Positions 49,390-55,854 of a stretch of DNA of 55,854 bases are shown here, in pieces. A program made the translations under genes and the position numbers. The notes under the pieces were generated by a model, which was not told where the DNA came from, made no database searches, and saw only the letters and a list, made by a program, of their open reading frames with translations. This DNA comes from Sulfolobaceae archaeon. Lineage in GTDB: Archaea > Thermoproteota > Thermoprotei_A > Sulfolobales > Sulfolobaceae. The stretch is taken from assembly GCA_028277025.1 (NCBI GenBank), contig JAPYVG010000008.1:1-55854 (forward strand). Direction: 5' to 3'. Position 1 is the first letter of the stretch; the number at the start of each line of letters is the position of its first letter.

Positions 49390-49818
49390 CACTTCTAACT
49401 TAATTATGCCAAATAACTTAGAAACATCTATCTTACCATGTGCGGATACATAGTTTATAAACCCCTTTACTCCTCTTATATTTGTGTCTACTTCCTTTAA
49501 AACTTCTATGTCGAAAAATAATGGCACTCTATTAATTTCATAAGCTCTGTCAATCCTAATATACTTGGAAATCTCTTGTATATCCTCTTTTACACCTTCA
49601 CATTCGATTACCGCTTTTTTACCTTTTATCCCTATAATTTCATCATTTCTTATCTCATTATATTTATCCAATACTAAAACGAGTCTAGCCAATCTACCGT
49701 TAGGAACGTCCTCATAGAAGTTTAATGCCTCAACGAAATCCCCGTTCCTCGCTAAAGGTATTATTATAAGTTCCTCTTCCCCTATGACATGTACGATAGG
49801 CTTAATTTTTACTCTCAT
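49372..49818 (-). CDS. Hypothetical protein
   Basis: The 148-residue protein is beta-rich at the N-terminus ([20 protein letters not shown]), then helical. It carries several Asp/Glu patches and no Cys. No family recognised, though the clean length and position between dpo4 and rtcA suggest a real Sulfolobales-type gene. Its start is 12 bases from the divergent rtcA start, so the two promoters must overlap the genes. Confidence 0.6.
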   Translation of the reverse strand: MRVKIKPIVHVIGEEELIIIPLARNGDFVEALNFYEDVPNGRLARLVLVLDKYNEIRNDEIIGIKGKKAVIECEGVKEDIQEISKYIRIDRAYEINRVPLFFDIEVLKEVDTNIRGVKGFINYVSAHGKIDVSKLFGIIKLEVLEEGV

Positions 49819-49830
49819 ATTTTTCCACCT

Positions 49831-50832
49831 ATGATCGAAATAGATGGATCATTTGGTGAGGGTGGAGGTCAAATCCTTAGGACTTCATTAACATTATCTG
49901 CATTAACTAAAAAAGAGTTCAGAATTTATAATATTAGGGCTAAAAGGAAAAACCCAGGGTTACAAAGGCAACACCTAACAGCAGTCGTTGCAGTAAAAAC
50001 GCTTACAAATGCTGAGGTTAGGGGTGATAAAGTAGGTTCTACAGAACTAATCTTTAAGCCTAATGACATTGTAGAAAAAGGGGAATTTACTTTTGATGTA
50101 GGAACTGCGGGGAGTGTTACATTAATTTTGCAAACAATATTACCTTTAATGTTGAACAGGAACATAATGGTAAAAATTAAAGGTGGTACAGACGTACCCA
50201 AGGCACCTACTATTGATTACATTAGATTAGTATTTCTGCCAATCCTAGAAAAAATTGGAATTAAGGCGGATTTGGAACTGATAAGAAGGGGGCATTACCC
50301 AGAAGGAGGAGGGGAGATTGTTGTAAAAAATGTTAGAGGTAGTCCACATTCATTCTCTCTCATAAATTTCGGTAAGCTCGTTAAGATAGTGGGAATTTCC
50401 CACGTCTCTTCTTTACCTTCTCACATAGCAGAAAGGCAAAAGAACTCAGCTATTTCCATGCTTAATTTGGGTGTCAAGGTCGATATACAGCTAGATATTA
50501 GGGAAAAGGAATTAAGTAAGGGGAGTGGAATTACGCTAGCAGCTATAGGGAGTGAAAGTATTATTGGTGCAGATTCTTTAGGGGAGAGAGGTAAGAGGGC
50601 TGAAATTGTAGGTGAAGAAGCAAGTAAAAAATTATTAGAGGAATTAAGGAGTAACGCTGCTACTGACTCTCATATGGGTGATATGTTAATGTTATACGCG
50701 GCACTTTACAAGGGTGAATATACTTCATCAAGGCTAACTGAGCATGCAAAAACTAATGCTGAAGTCATAAGGAAGTTCTTAGGAATTGACGCTGAAATTA
50801 AGGGTTCGTCTCCTTTTACGTTTAAGGGATAA
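49831..50832 (+). CDS. rtcA: RNA 3'-terminal phosphate cyclase
   Basis: Starting at ATG 49831 ([17 protein letters not shown]) gives 333 residues, the family length; an ATG 42 bases upstream adds a tail absent in relatives. The start motif, [13 protein letters not shown] near 47, '[13 protein letters not shown]' near 124, '[11 protein letters not shown]' near 150 and [13 protein letters not shown] near 283 (catalytic His region) are all present. RtcA converts RNA 3'-phosphate to 2',3'-cyclic phosphate with ATP. Divergent from a hypothetical gene 12 bases away, and converging on an alcohol dehydrogenase gene (11-base overlap). Confidence 0.92.
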   Translation: MIEIDGSFGEGGGQILRTSLTLSALTKKEFRIYNIRAKRKNPGLQRQHLTAVVAVKTLTNAEVRGDKVGSTELIFKPNDIVEKGEFTFDVGTAGSVTLILQTILPLMLNRNIMVKIKGGTDVPKAPTIDYIRLVFLPILEKIGIKADLELIRRGHYPEGGGEIVVKNVRGSPHSFSLINFGKLVKIVGISHVSSLPSHIAERQKNSAISMLNLGVKVDIQLDIREKELSKGSGITLAAIGSESIIGADSLGERGKRAEIVGEEASKKLLEELRSNAATDSHMGDMLMLYAALYKGEYTSSRLTEHAKTNAEVIRKFLGIDAEIKGSSPFTFKG

Positions 50833-51820
50833 CCACAGCCCTACCAACAATTCTTTCTTCTAATAAGTCATTAATAGCATCATTAATTTCATCAAGTTTA
50901 TAAGGAACCGGTAACGTCTTTAGTTTACCATTTTCATACAATTTTATAACTTCTTTCATGTCATTAATATTACCATAAAGTATACCTCTAAACTTTAGGC
51001 CTCTTAGAACTACGAGTTGTTCGGGTATTTCTAAGACACCCCCGAATTCACCTATAATTCTGAGTTCCCCTTCCCTATTTAATAACCAGGGTGCATCACG
51101 TAAAGTGATATCGTTTCCAACAAAATCAAGCACGTAATCAAATTTCTTTCCAGCTACAGATGAGAAGAAAGGCTCTCTTTTCTTTATAGTATAAACTGCG
51201 TCAGCACCTAACTCTTCAGCCTTACTTAGTCTCGCTAAATTCCTCCCTATAACCGTGACCTCAGCGTTTTTGAGTTTCAGCATTTGAATTGCAAGGAGTG
51301 CAACAGAGCCAACGCCTATTACTAAAACCTCATCACCTTCACTAATACCTTTAACCGCATTATAAGCAGTTATCCCAGCATCTGCTAATGGTGCTAATTC
51401 TATGGGATTCCCAGATACTTTAAATAAGTTGTCCTCATCTGGTATTTTGACGTATTCAGCATATCCTCCATCAAAGTGAACTCCTATTACTTTTACATTT
51501 TCACAGAATTGGTAATCACCAATTTTACAATACTTACAAGATTTACATCCAAACGAATTGTAGACTATAACTAAATCCCCTTTTTTAAACCTTGTCCCTC
51601 CCTCCACTACTTCACCCACGATTTCATGACCTAAAATAATGGGGGGTTTAACCATTACTTCATTATCCCAATCTGCCATTATTATATGAACATCTCCATG
51701 ACACACACCAGAGGCCTTTACTTTTAATAATACTTCCCTTTTCTCATCACTTATTTTTGGCATTGGGACTTCTTCTATCGATAAGGGCTTTTTGAACTCC
51801 TTAAATACTGCGGCTTTCAT
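50822..51820 (-). CDS. Zinc-dependent alcohol dehydrogenase
   Basis: The 332-residue medium-chain dehydrogenase has the catalytic-zinc Cys in [22 protein letters not shown] (Glu/His), the structural-zinc cluster [15 protein letters not shown], and NAD(P)-binding [16 protein letters not shown] near 165. Substrate unknown; aldehyde-alcohol or sugar-type conversions are possible, and archaeal carbon-fixation reductases belong to this family, though this one is not specifically diagnostic. It lies 1 base after the glutamine-synthetase-like gene. Confidence 0.88.
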   Translation of the reverse strand: MKAAVFKEFKKPLSIEEVPMPKISDEKREVLLKVKASGVCHGDVHIIMADWDNEVMVKPPIILGHEIVGEVVEGGTRFKKGDLVIVYNSFGCKSCKYCKIGDYQFCENVKVIGVHFDGGYAEYVKIPDEDNLFKVSGNPIELAPLADAGITAYNAVKGISEGDEVLVIGVGSVALLAIQMLKLKNAEVTVIGRNLARLSKAEELGADAVYTIKKREPFFSSVAGKKFDYVLDFVGNDITLRDAPWLLNREGELRIIGEFGGVLEIPEQLVVLRGLKFRGILYGNINDMKEVIKLYENGKLKTLPVPYKLDEINDAINDLLEERIVGRAVVIP

Positions 51821-51821
51821 C

Positions 51822-53114
51822 CTACCATCCCGATTTTAAATAAGAAGAGATCTCCCAATCAGTTACCTCGTTCTCATAATCATCTATCTCTTTCTTTTTA
51901 AGTTCGATAAACGTATCAATAAGTTCTTGCCCTAACAAGTACTTTAGCTTAGTATCCTTATCTAAAGAGTTTATTGCACCTTTAAGGGTTGTGGGTAATG
52001 TGGAAACTGGGAAGTTGACTTCAACATCCAATCCTCTTTCAATACCATCTATCCCAGCGAATATCAATGAGGATACCAGTAGATATGGATTAGCTAACGG
52101 ATCTGCCAATCTGAACTCTATAACTCCAGATTCCCTATAAGTAGAGGGAATCCTTATAATGAAATGTCTCTCGTTTCCGATACCCGCAATGTTAGGAGTA
52201 GTTATTTCCTTAAAACGTTTGTACGAATTTATTGTAGGTGCTGCTATAGCTAAAATAGAGCTTATATGCTCAAGTATTCCAGAAAGAAAGCTATAAAAGG
52301 TCTTGCTTAAGCTCATCCCCTTAGGATCATTAATATCTACACCAGCCGGATTACCTTTCAAATCGAGAAGTTTAATATAAATATCCATACTACTACTTGG
52401 GTAGTTTTTAAAAGGCTTTGGCATAAAGGTTGAATACAGTTTATATAACCTCGCAGTATCCCTAATAATTTCCCTAGCAGTCACGAGCGAGTCTGAAGAA
52501 GATAGTGCATCACTCATTGTAAAAGTTATCTCGTATTGCCCTGGAGCATAATGCTTGTTTACAAATTGGACTTGTGCGTTAACGTTTTCTAAATACCTTA
52601 TCAGATCCCTTAAGAAGTTTTGCTGTTCCATCAATCCCTCTGATGAGAAAGCCCTAGCTTCATCTGCAGGGTATGCTTTACCCTCTTTAAAATTGATTAA
52701 ATAGAATGTCGGCTCAAACGAGATATCCAGTTTAAGTCCTAACTCTGAAAGTTTATCAATGGCCTTTATAAGTAGCGACCTAGTACATAAAGGATGGGGA
52801 GACCCATCGGGCTCCGTGACAACGCTTAGCACTCTCGCTGTCCTCTCTAAGTAAGGTATTAAAATAAAAGTTGACAAATCTGGTTGTGCAAAAACATCAT
52901 CATATTTGTTCCTTATCGGTGTGTCCTTATAATCAAGGATTAAAAGCGATTCTGAATATTCCACTCCTTTACCTTCAATTACTTTTTCGAACTCAGCCCT
53001 CCTTAAAGACCTTCCCCTAACGTTGCCTAAAACATCTGTAAATACTACTCTTACATAATCGACTTTACCAGACTTCAGTACCTCGTAAACTTCATCCCTT
53101 AGCAATTCACTCAA
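51822..53114 (-). CDS. Glutamine-synthetase-like protein lacking canonical active-site residues
   Basis: The 430-residue protein has the GS fold: beta-grasp-like N-terminus ([18 protein letters not shown]), '[15 protein letters not shown]' near 192, and '[15 protein letters not shown]' near 335. In ordinary GS the APGQHE(I/V)D motif has His and the nucleotide loop has GxGxHxHxSL. Here they read APGQYEITF and [10 protein letters not shown], so the His and key metal ligands are lost. The first Glu motif reads SFEPTFYLI instead of GPEPEFFLF. A gamma-glutamyl-amine ligase with another substrate, or a non-enzymatic homolog, is likely. Same strand as Zn-ADH, 1 base apart. Confidence 0.75.
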   Translation of the reverse strand: MSELLRDEVYEVLKSGKVDYVRVVFTDVLGNVRGRSLRRAEFEKVIEGKGVEYSESLLILDYKDTPIRNKYDDVFAQPDLSTFILIPYLERTARVLSVVTEPDGSPHPLCTRSLLIKAIDKLSELGLKLDISFEPTFYLINFKEGKAYPADEARAFSSEGLMEQQNFLRDLIRYLENVNAQVQFVNKHYAPGQYEITFTMSDALSSSDSLVTAREIIRDTARLYKLYSTFMPKPFKNYPSSSMDIYIKLLDLKGNPAGVDINDPKGMSLSKTFYSFLSGILEHISSILAIAAPTINSYKRFKEITTPNIAGIGNERHFIIRIPSTYRESGVIEFRLADPLANPYLLVSSLIFAGIDGIERGLDVEVNFPVSTLPTTLKGAINSLDKDTKLKYLLGQELIDTFIELKKKEIDDYENEVTDWEISSYLKSGW

Positions 53115-53146
53115 CTATCTTCAACTGAATATAAAAATATTAAACG

Positions 53147-53386
53147 TTAACGAAATCTACTAAAAATTTCACCCGCATATACCACAGCATTAGAATACTC
53201 TGTGAAGACACCCTTCTCAACAACCTCTCCACCCCTTATTAATTCTACGATGTAAAGGAAGTCAACTTCTTTACCTTTTCGTATCTTTTTTCTATGAAAT
53301 TTAAGAGTGTAAACCCCTAGGTTGACGGTCTTTTTTTGCGATATCTCGTAACCTAAAAGTAATATTGTATAATAATCAACAACCAT
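53147..53386 (-). CDS. Small hypothetical protein coupled to trm5
   Basis: A 79-residue basic protein with a hydrophobic start (YYTILLLGYEI), then alternating charged strands (KFHRKKIRKGKEVDFLYIVELIRGG). Its ATG overlaps the methyltransferase stop by one base (TAATG), so it is co-translated and probably real. No family recognised. A role next to tRNA modification is possible. Confidence 0.6.
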   Translation of the reverse strand: MVVDYYTILLLGYEISQKKTVNLGVYTLKFHRKKIRKGKEVDFLYIVELIRGGEVVEKGVFTEYSNAVVYAGEIFSRFR

Positions 53387-54171
53387 TATTTCTTAATTAT
53401 GTCAACAACCACATGATAAACCTTTGGTCTAATACTTCTTACAATTCTAGCAAAAATTGCATTTTTATATCTCTCCCTTACTGATCTTAACGGGTCTTCT
53501 CCCTCTATTTCATCATATAAATGGAGTACGCCATTGGGCTTGAGCCTTTCCATTGCAACCTTATATGCCTCCTCAGCCTTTTCTGGCAAAGGTGAAATAA
53601 TCCTATCAGCTAACGGTAATGAATAAACTTTCTTGAAAGCATCTCCGTAGATGGGGATTACACCATAAGCCCTATTTAGATCTACGTTAGCCATCATGTA
53701 ATAATAAGCATAAGGATTGATATCTATTGAATAGACTATTTTAGGCTTGCCCAATTTATATGAAAGAATTGAAAAGGGGCCAAAACCCGCAAACATATTT
53801 ATTATTACCTCACCTTGTTTTACTTGTTTTGCAACTCTAAGGTGCTCGTAGGACAGTTTAGACGAAAAGAAAACTTTTCCTATGTCGAGATAATAAATGC
53901 ACCCATGTTCTTTATAAAGAGTCTCACTCCTTTTCTCGCCCGCAATGTGTACAACAGTAGCTAGTCTATAATCACCGCTGATATCCCTATATTTTCCCCA
54001 CACTGACTTTACGTAGGGAATTGATTTCAGTATCTGTTCAGCAAAGGTTCTTATATCCTCATCTTGTGGTGACTTGTTAAAAGGAATTCCAATAATCGCA
54101 ATATCTCCTACAATTTCAACTTTTTTCCAAAGACCCAATTCTTTGGCCAAGTCTTTTATCAATTTCTTCAA
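53386..54171 (-). CDS. Trm5/Taw22-like tRNA methyltransferase (Class I SAM-dependent)
   Basis: The 261-residue protein has the archaeal Trm5-like plan: N-terminal '[11 protein letters not shown]', a mid-region '[41 protein letters not shown]', then the SAM-binding [16 protein letters not shown] and [14 protein letters not shown]. The usual catalytic NPPY or NLP motif appears as [12 protein letters not shown], with Asn replaced by Ser. Trm5 methylates G37 N1, and Taw22 makes imG2 precursors in wyosine synthesis. The start lies 56 bases inside the amidohydrolase gene and the hypothetical gene is coupled to the end. Confidence 0.78.
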   Translation of the reverse strand: MKKLIKDLAKELGLWKKVEIVGDIAIIGIPFNKSPQDEDIRTFAEQILKSIPYVKSVWGKYRDISGDYRLATVVHIAGEKRSETLYKEHGCIYYLDIGKVFFSSKLSYEHLRVAKQVKQGEVIINMFAGFGPFSILSYKLGKPKIVYSIDINPYAYYYMMANVDLNRAYGVIPIYGDAFKKVYSLPLADRIISPLPEKAEEAYKVAMERLKPNGVLHLYDEIEGEDPLRSVRERYKNAIFARIVRSIRPKVYHVVVDIIKK

Positions 54172-55261
54172 TCCTCCTTATCCCCTCTTCTACGTCCTTT
54201 AGTCCAACATTAATAGGAACTCCACCATCTAGCACAGCTTCACCGTTAACTAGTACAGTCTCCAGGTCATAGTTTGAAAATATTAGGCTCTCATATGGTG
54301 AGTTAATATCTAAAGGAAACGCTGGAGGCTCTTCATACCTAAAGATTACCAAATCCGCATCACTACCGGAGCTTAATATACCACTATTTAATCTCAGTTG
54401 GGAGTGCCCCCAGAAGGTTATTGCATTAAACGTTTCCTCTACTGTTAAGTACATCCTTGTTGTAGCTACAGAAGCTTCGTACCTAATGTCGAATTGTGGA
54501 ACCAAATCTAGGGAAATAGAGGGTTTAAATTCACTTAACGGGAACTTAGACACTTCGAATGAGGGTGTAAAGGAGAGTTTTAACCCCTTTTTCCTAATGG
54601 TCTCTATATCAGCCCTCCCACCGCCACCTAAAGCTATAACATCCGGTAAATCATTAAACGAGGAGAGATTTACAGTCCTCTCAACTAGTACACTAACTTT
54701 ATACTCTTTTGCCACCTCAAATACTTCTTTAGCTAATGATTGGTCACACACCTTAAGGATCACATTATTTGCTCCAGCATGAGACCACCTGTTATATAAC
54801 ATTTTAAACTCCTTATTCCAGTCATCTGGAGAGTTATTACAACCAACCGGAACTGCAATTATTGGCTTAAGACCAACAGCCTCAACTGCTCTAGCTACAG
54901 TATCACTGAACTTATCACTAAATACTACAGTTGTAACTCCCGACCTCAATAAATGATAAGCGCCTAAAAGTGCGAAATAATATACGTCATGGGAGGATAA
55001 TACATTAATTATTTCGTTAGCATTAAGTTTAGCACTAAATATCCTATATCTAAAGGGGTAAAGGGATAAGAATGTATGAAGCGATATAAATCCAGGTGAA
55101 ACGACCCTATTCCAACCTCCTATCTCAAGTTCGGCATCTTCATATCCACTTAACTCCGATGTTGATACGACATCTATTTTAGCATCATTAATGCCGATGT
55201 AAACTTTTTTAAGTGGTTTAGCAGAGCCTAACGCTATGCCAGCCTTGATTATTGTCTTCAT
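54116..55261 (-). CDS. Amidohydrolase-family protein lacking the metal-binding His motif
   Basis: The 381-residue protein has the layout of the atrazine chlorohydrolase/cytosine deaminase group: '[18 protein letters not shown]' where active enzymes read PG(F/L)xxxHxH, 'GVTTVVF', and the C-terminal '[11 protein letters not shown]' with the composite beta-sandwich. The HxH is HTF, and later metal ligands (His near 'VEVER' and the Asp near 'GTD') are absent or altered. The fold is therefore probably kept without metal-dependent hydrolysis. Function unknown. It overlaps the methyltransferase by 56 bases, likely one operon. Confidence 0.75.
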   Translation of the reverse strand: MKTIIKAGIALGSAKPLKKVYIGINDAKIDVVSTSELSGYEDAELEIGGWNRVVSPGFISLHTFLSLYPFRYRIFSAKLNANEIINVLSSHDVYYFALLGAYHLLRSGVTTVVFSDKFSDTVARAVEAVGLKPIIAVPVGCNNSPDDWNKEFKMLYNRWSHAGANNVILKVCDQSLAKEVFEVAKEYKVSVLVERTVNLSSFNDLPDVIALGGGGRADIETIRKKGLKLSFTPSFEVSKFPLSEFKPSISLDLVPQFDIRYEASVATTRMYLTVEETFNAITFWGHSQLRLNSGILSSGSDADLVIFRYEEPPAFPLDINSPYESLIFSNYDLETVLVNGEAVLDGGVPINVGLKDVEEGIRRIEEIDKRLGQRIGSLEKS

Positions 55262-55294
55262 GAGATAAAATTGGATTTTATAAATATAAGAGTG

Positions 55295-55854
55295 ATGAGT
55301 TATATACAGCTAATAGAGGACGAGATAAAATCTTATAGACGATTAAACGTTGATACTAAAATAGAAAAAGAGAGTTATATAATCGGGGCCGGCGACTCGT
55401 ATGCTGCTGCCTTAGTTATAGAAGGAAAGACTAAAAGGAAAGCAATAGCTTTAGACCCTTATGAGGCTTTAGAAATACCTTTAGATAGAGAAATAATTAT
55501 TGTTTCAGTATCCGGGAAGACAAAGTATAATATTGAAGTTGCTAAAAGGGCTAAAAAGGAGGATAAAAAAGTTATAAGCATAACAGCTAACAAGGACTCT
55601 CCGCTAGCTAAGGAAAGTGATGAAATAATCTTATTACCCTATTCTTCAAGAACACCTTTGCCTGGTACACTTTCATTTTTGTTAACCCTTTCCGCCTTAT
55701 ATTCCATGTTCAATCTCGAAGAAGATACTGAAGACACCGAAGGAATTATACTTAATGACAACCCGTTTTTTGTCGGAAAGGAAGAAAACTATGGAATAGC
55801 GTATTTTGCCTCTTTAAAAATGAATGAGATTTTCGGGTCACCAGCAAATTATGA
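55295..55854 (+). CDS. SIS-domain (sugar isomerase) protein, start only
   Basis: The first 186 codons, with no stop in the window: MSYIQLIEDEIKSYRRLN, then ESYIIGAGDSYAAALVIEG (SIS nucleotide/sugar-phosphate loop G-AGDSYAA), 'REIIIVSVSGKTKYNIEVAKRAK' (the SxSGxT pattern), and 'VISITANKDSPLAKESDEIILLP' as in GlmS-type and glucose-6-phosphate isomerase-like proteins. A TATA-like TTTTATAAATATA (55276-55288) fits a near-leaderless start. The gene continues past the window end, so specificity cannot be judged. Confidence 0.82.
   Translation, partial: MSYIQLIEDEIKSYRRLNVDTKIEKESYIIGAGDSYAAALVIEGKTKRKAIALDPYEALEIPLDREIIIVSVSGKTKYNIEVAKRAKKEDKKVISITANKDSPLAKESDEIILLPYSSRTPLPGTLSFLLTLSALYSMFNLEEDTEDTEGIILNDNPFFVGKEENYGIAYFASLKMNEIFGSPANY

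Overview
The window looks like the chromosome of a thermoacidophilic crenarchaeon of the order Sulfolobales, close to Sulfolobus, Sulfurisphaera or Stygiolobus. The DNA is AT-rich. Many genes have a TATA box 24-30 bases before the start codon, the spacing of leaderless mRNAs, while genes inside operons often carry a GGTGA ribosome binding site. The gene content fits: Hel308, Dpo4/Dbh-type polymerase, a RadA paralog of the SSO2452 type, a TIP49-like ATPase, a separate GMP synthase glutaminase subunit, a DoxB-type terminal oxidase, and the biotin-dependent carboxylase of the 3-hydroxypropionate/4-hydroxybutyrate cycle. The genus call is inference; no rRNA or tRNA gene was seen. || Layout. 1-4.2 kb is an accessory end: a VapBC pair, a zinc-ribbon membrane protein, a broken secreted-protein gene, an ATPase-like protein with no P-loop, and a 476-base non-coding stretch with palindromes and a 62-base-period direct repeat. 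4.2-11.1 kb is a sulfur-trafficking island: TusA, SQR-like flavoprotein, DsrE, a DUF1641 protein with four repeats and a SelD-like protein on the minus strand, a rhodanese running the other way, then NifX-like and SelW-like proteins. 11.1-12.8 kb encodes DoxB. 12.9-21.3 kb holds a crotonase, a structured non-coding region, an ABC-2 exporter whose permease has no ordinary start codon, a PurM-like enzyme with a CobY-like nucleotidyltransferase and a DUF1614 protein, a class V aminotransferase, and a broken bluB. 21.4-24.6 kb has leuCD and a Tat operon. 24.9-27.3 kb is a NitT/TauT-type ABC importer with a fused permease, followed by a C/D box sRNA. 27.4-31.1 kb has accC-accB-pccB. 31.1-44.0 kb is mostly housekeeping: Hel308, phosphate transport, citrate synthase, DUF763, peroxiredoxin, DHH phosphoesterase, nicotinamidase, endonuclease V, tyrosine phosphatase, RadA paralog, NadC, GuaA glutaminase. 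44.1-45.5 kb is nadB with two in-frame stops. 45.5 kb to the end has a Nudix hydrolase, TIP49, a second C/D sRNA, a PfkB kinase with Dpo4, RtcA, Zn-ADH, a glutamine-synthetase-like protein lacking key residues, a Trm5-like methyltransferase, a metal-site-less amidohydrolase and the start of a SIS-domain gene. || How the parts connect. The sulfur island and DoxB suggest sulfide or persulfide oxidation feeding a quinol oxidase. AccBC-PccB indicates autotrophic carbon fixation. Several loci are decaying: bluB (three frameshifts and a stop), nadB (two stops), the secreted protein (two frameshifts), and 5'-end damage in two ABC transporter genes. With nadB broken, the intact nicotinamidase points to NAD made by salvage. 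|| The most notable items for a second look are the SelD-like/TusA/DsrE/DUF1641 cluster, the two-stop nadB, the AUA-start permease, the two C/D sRNAs, a three-way-junction-like element near 14.0 kb, and several perfect palindromes in promoter regions.
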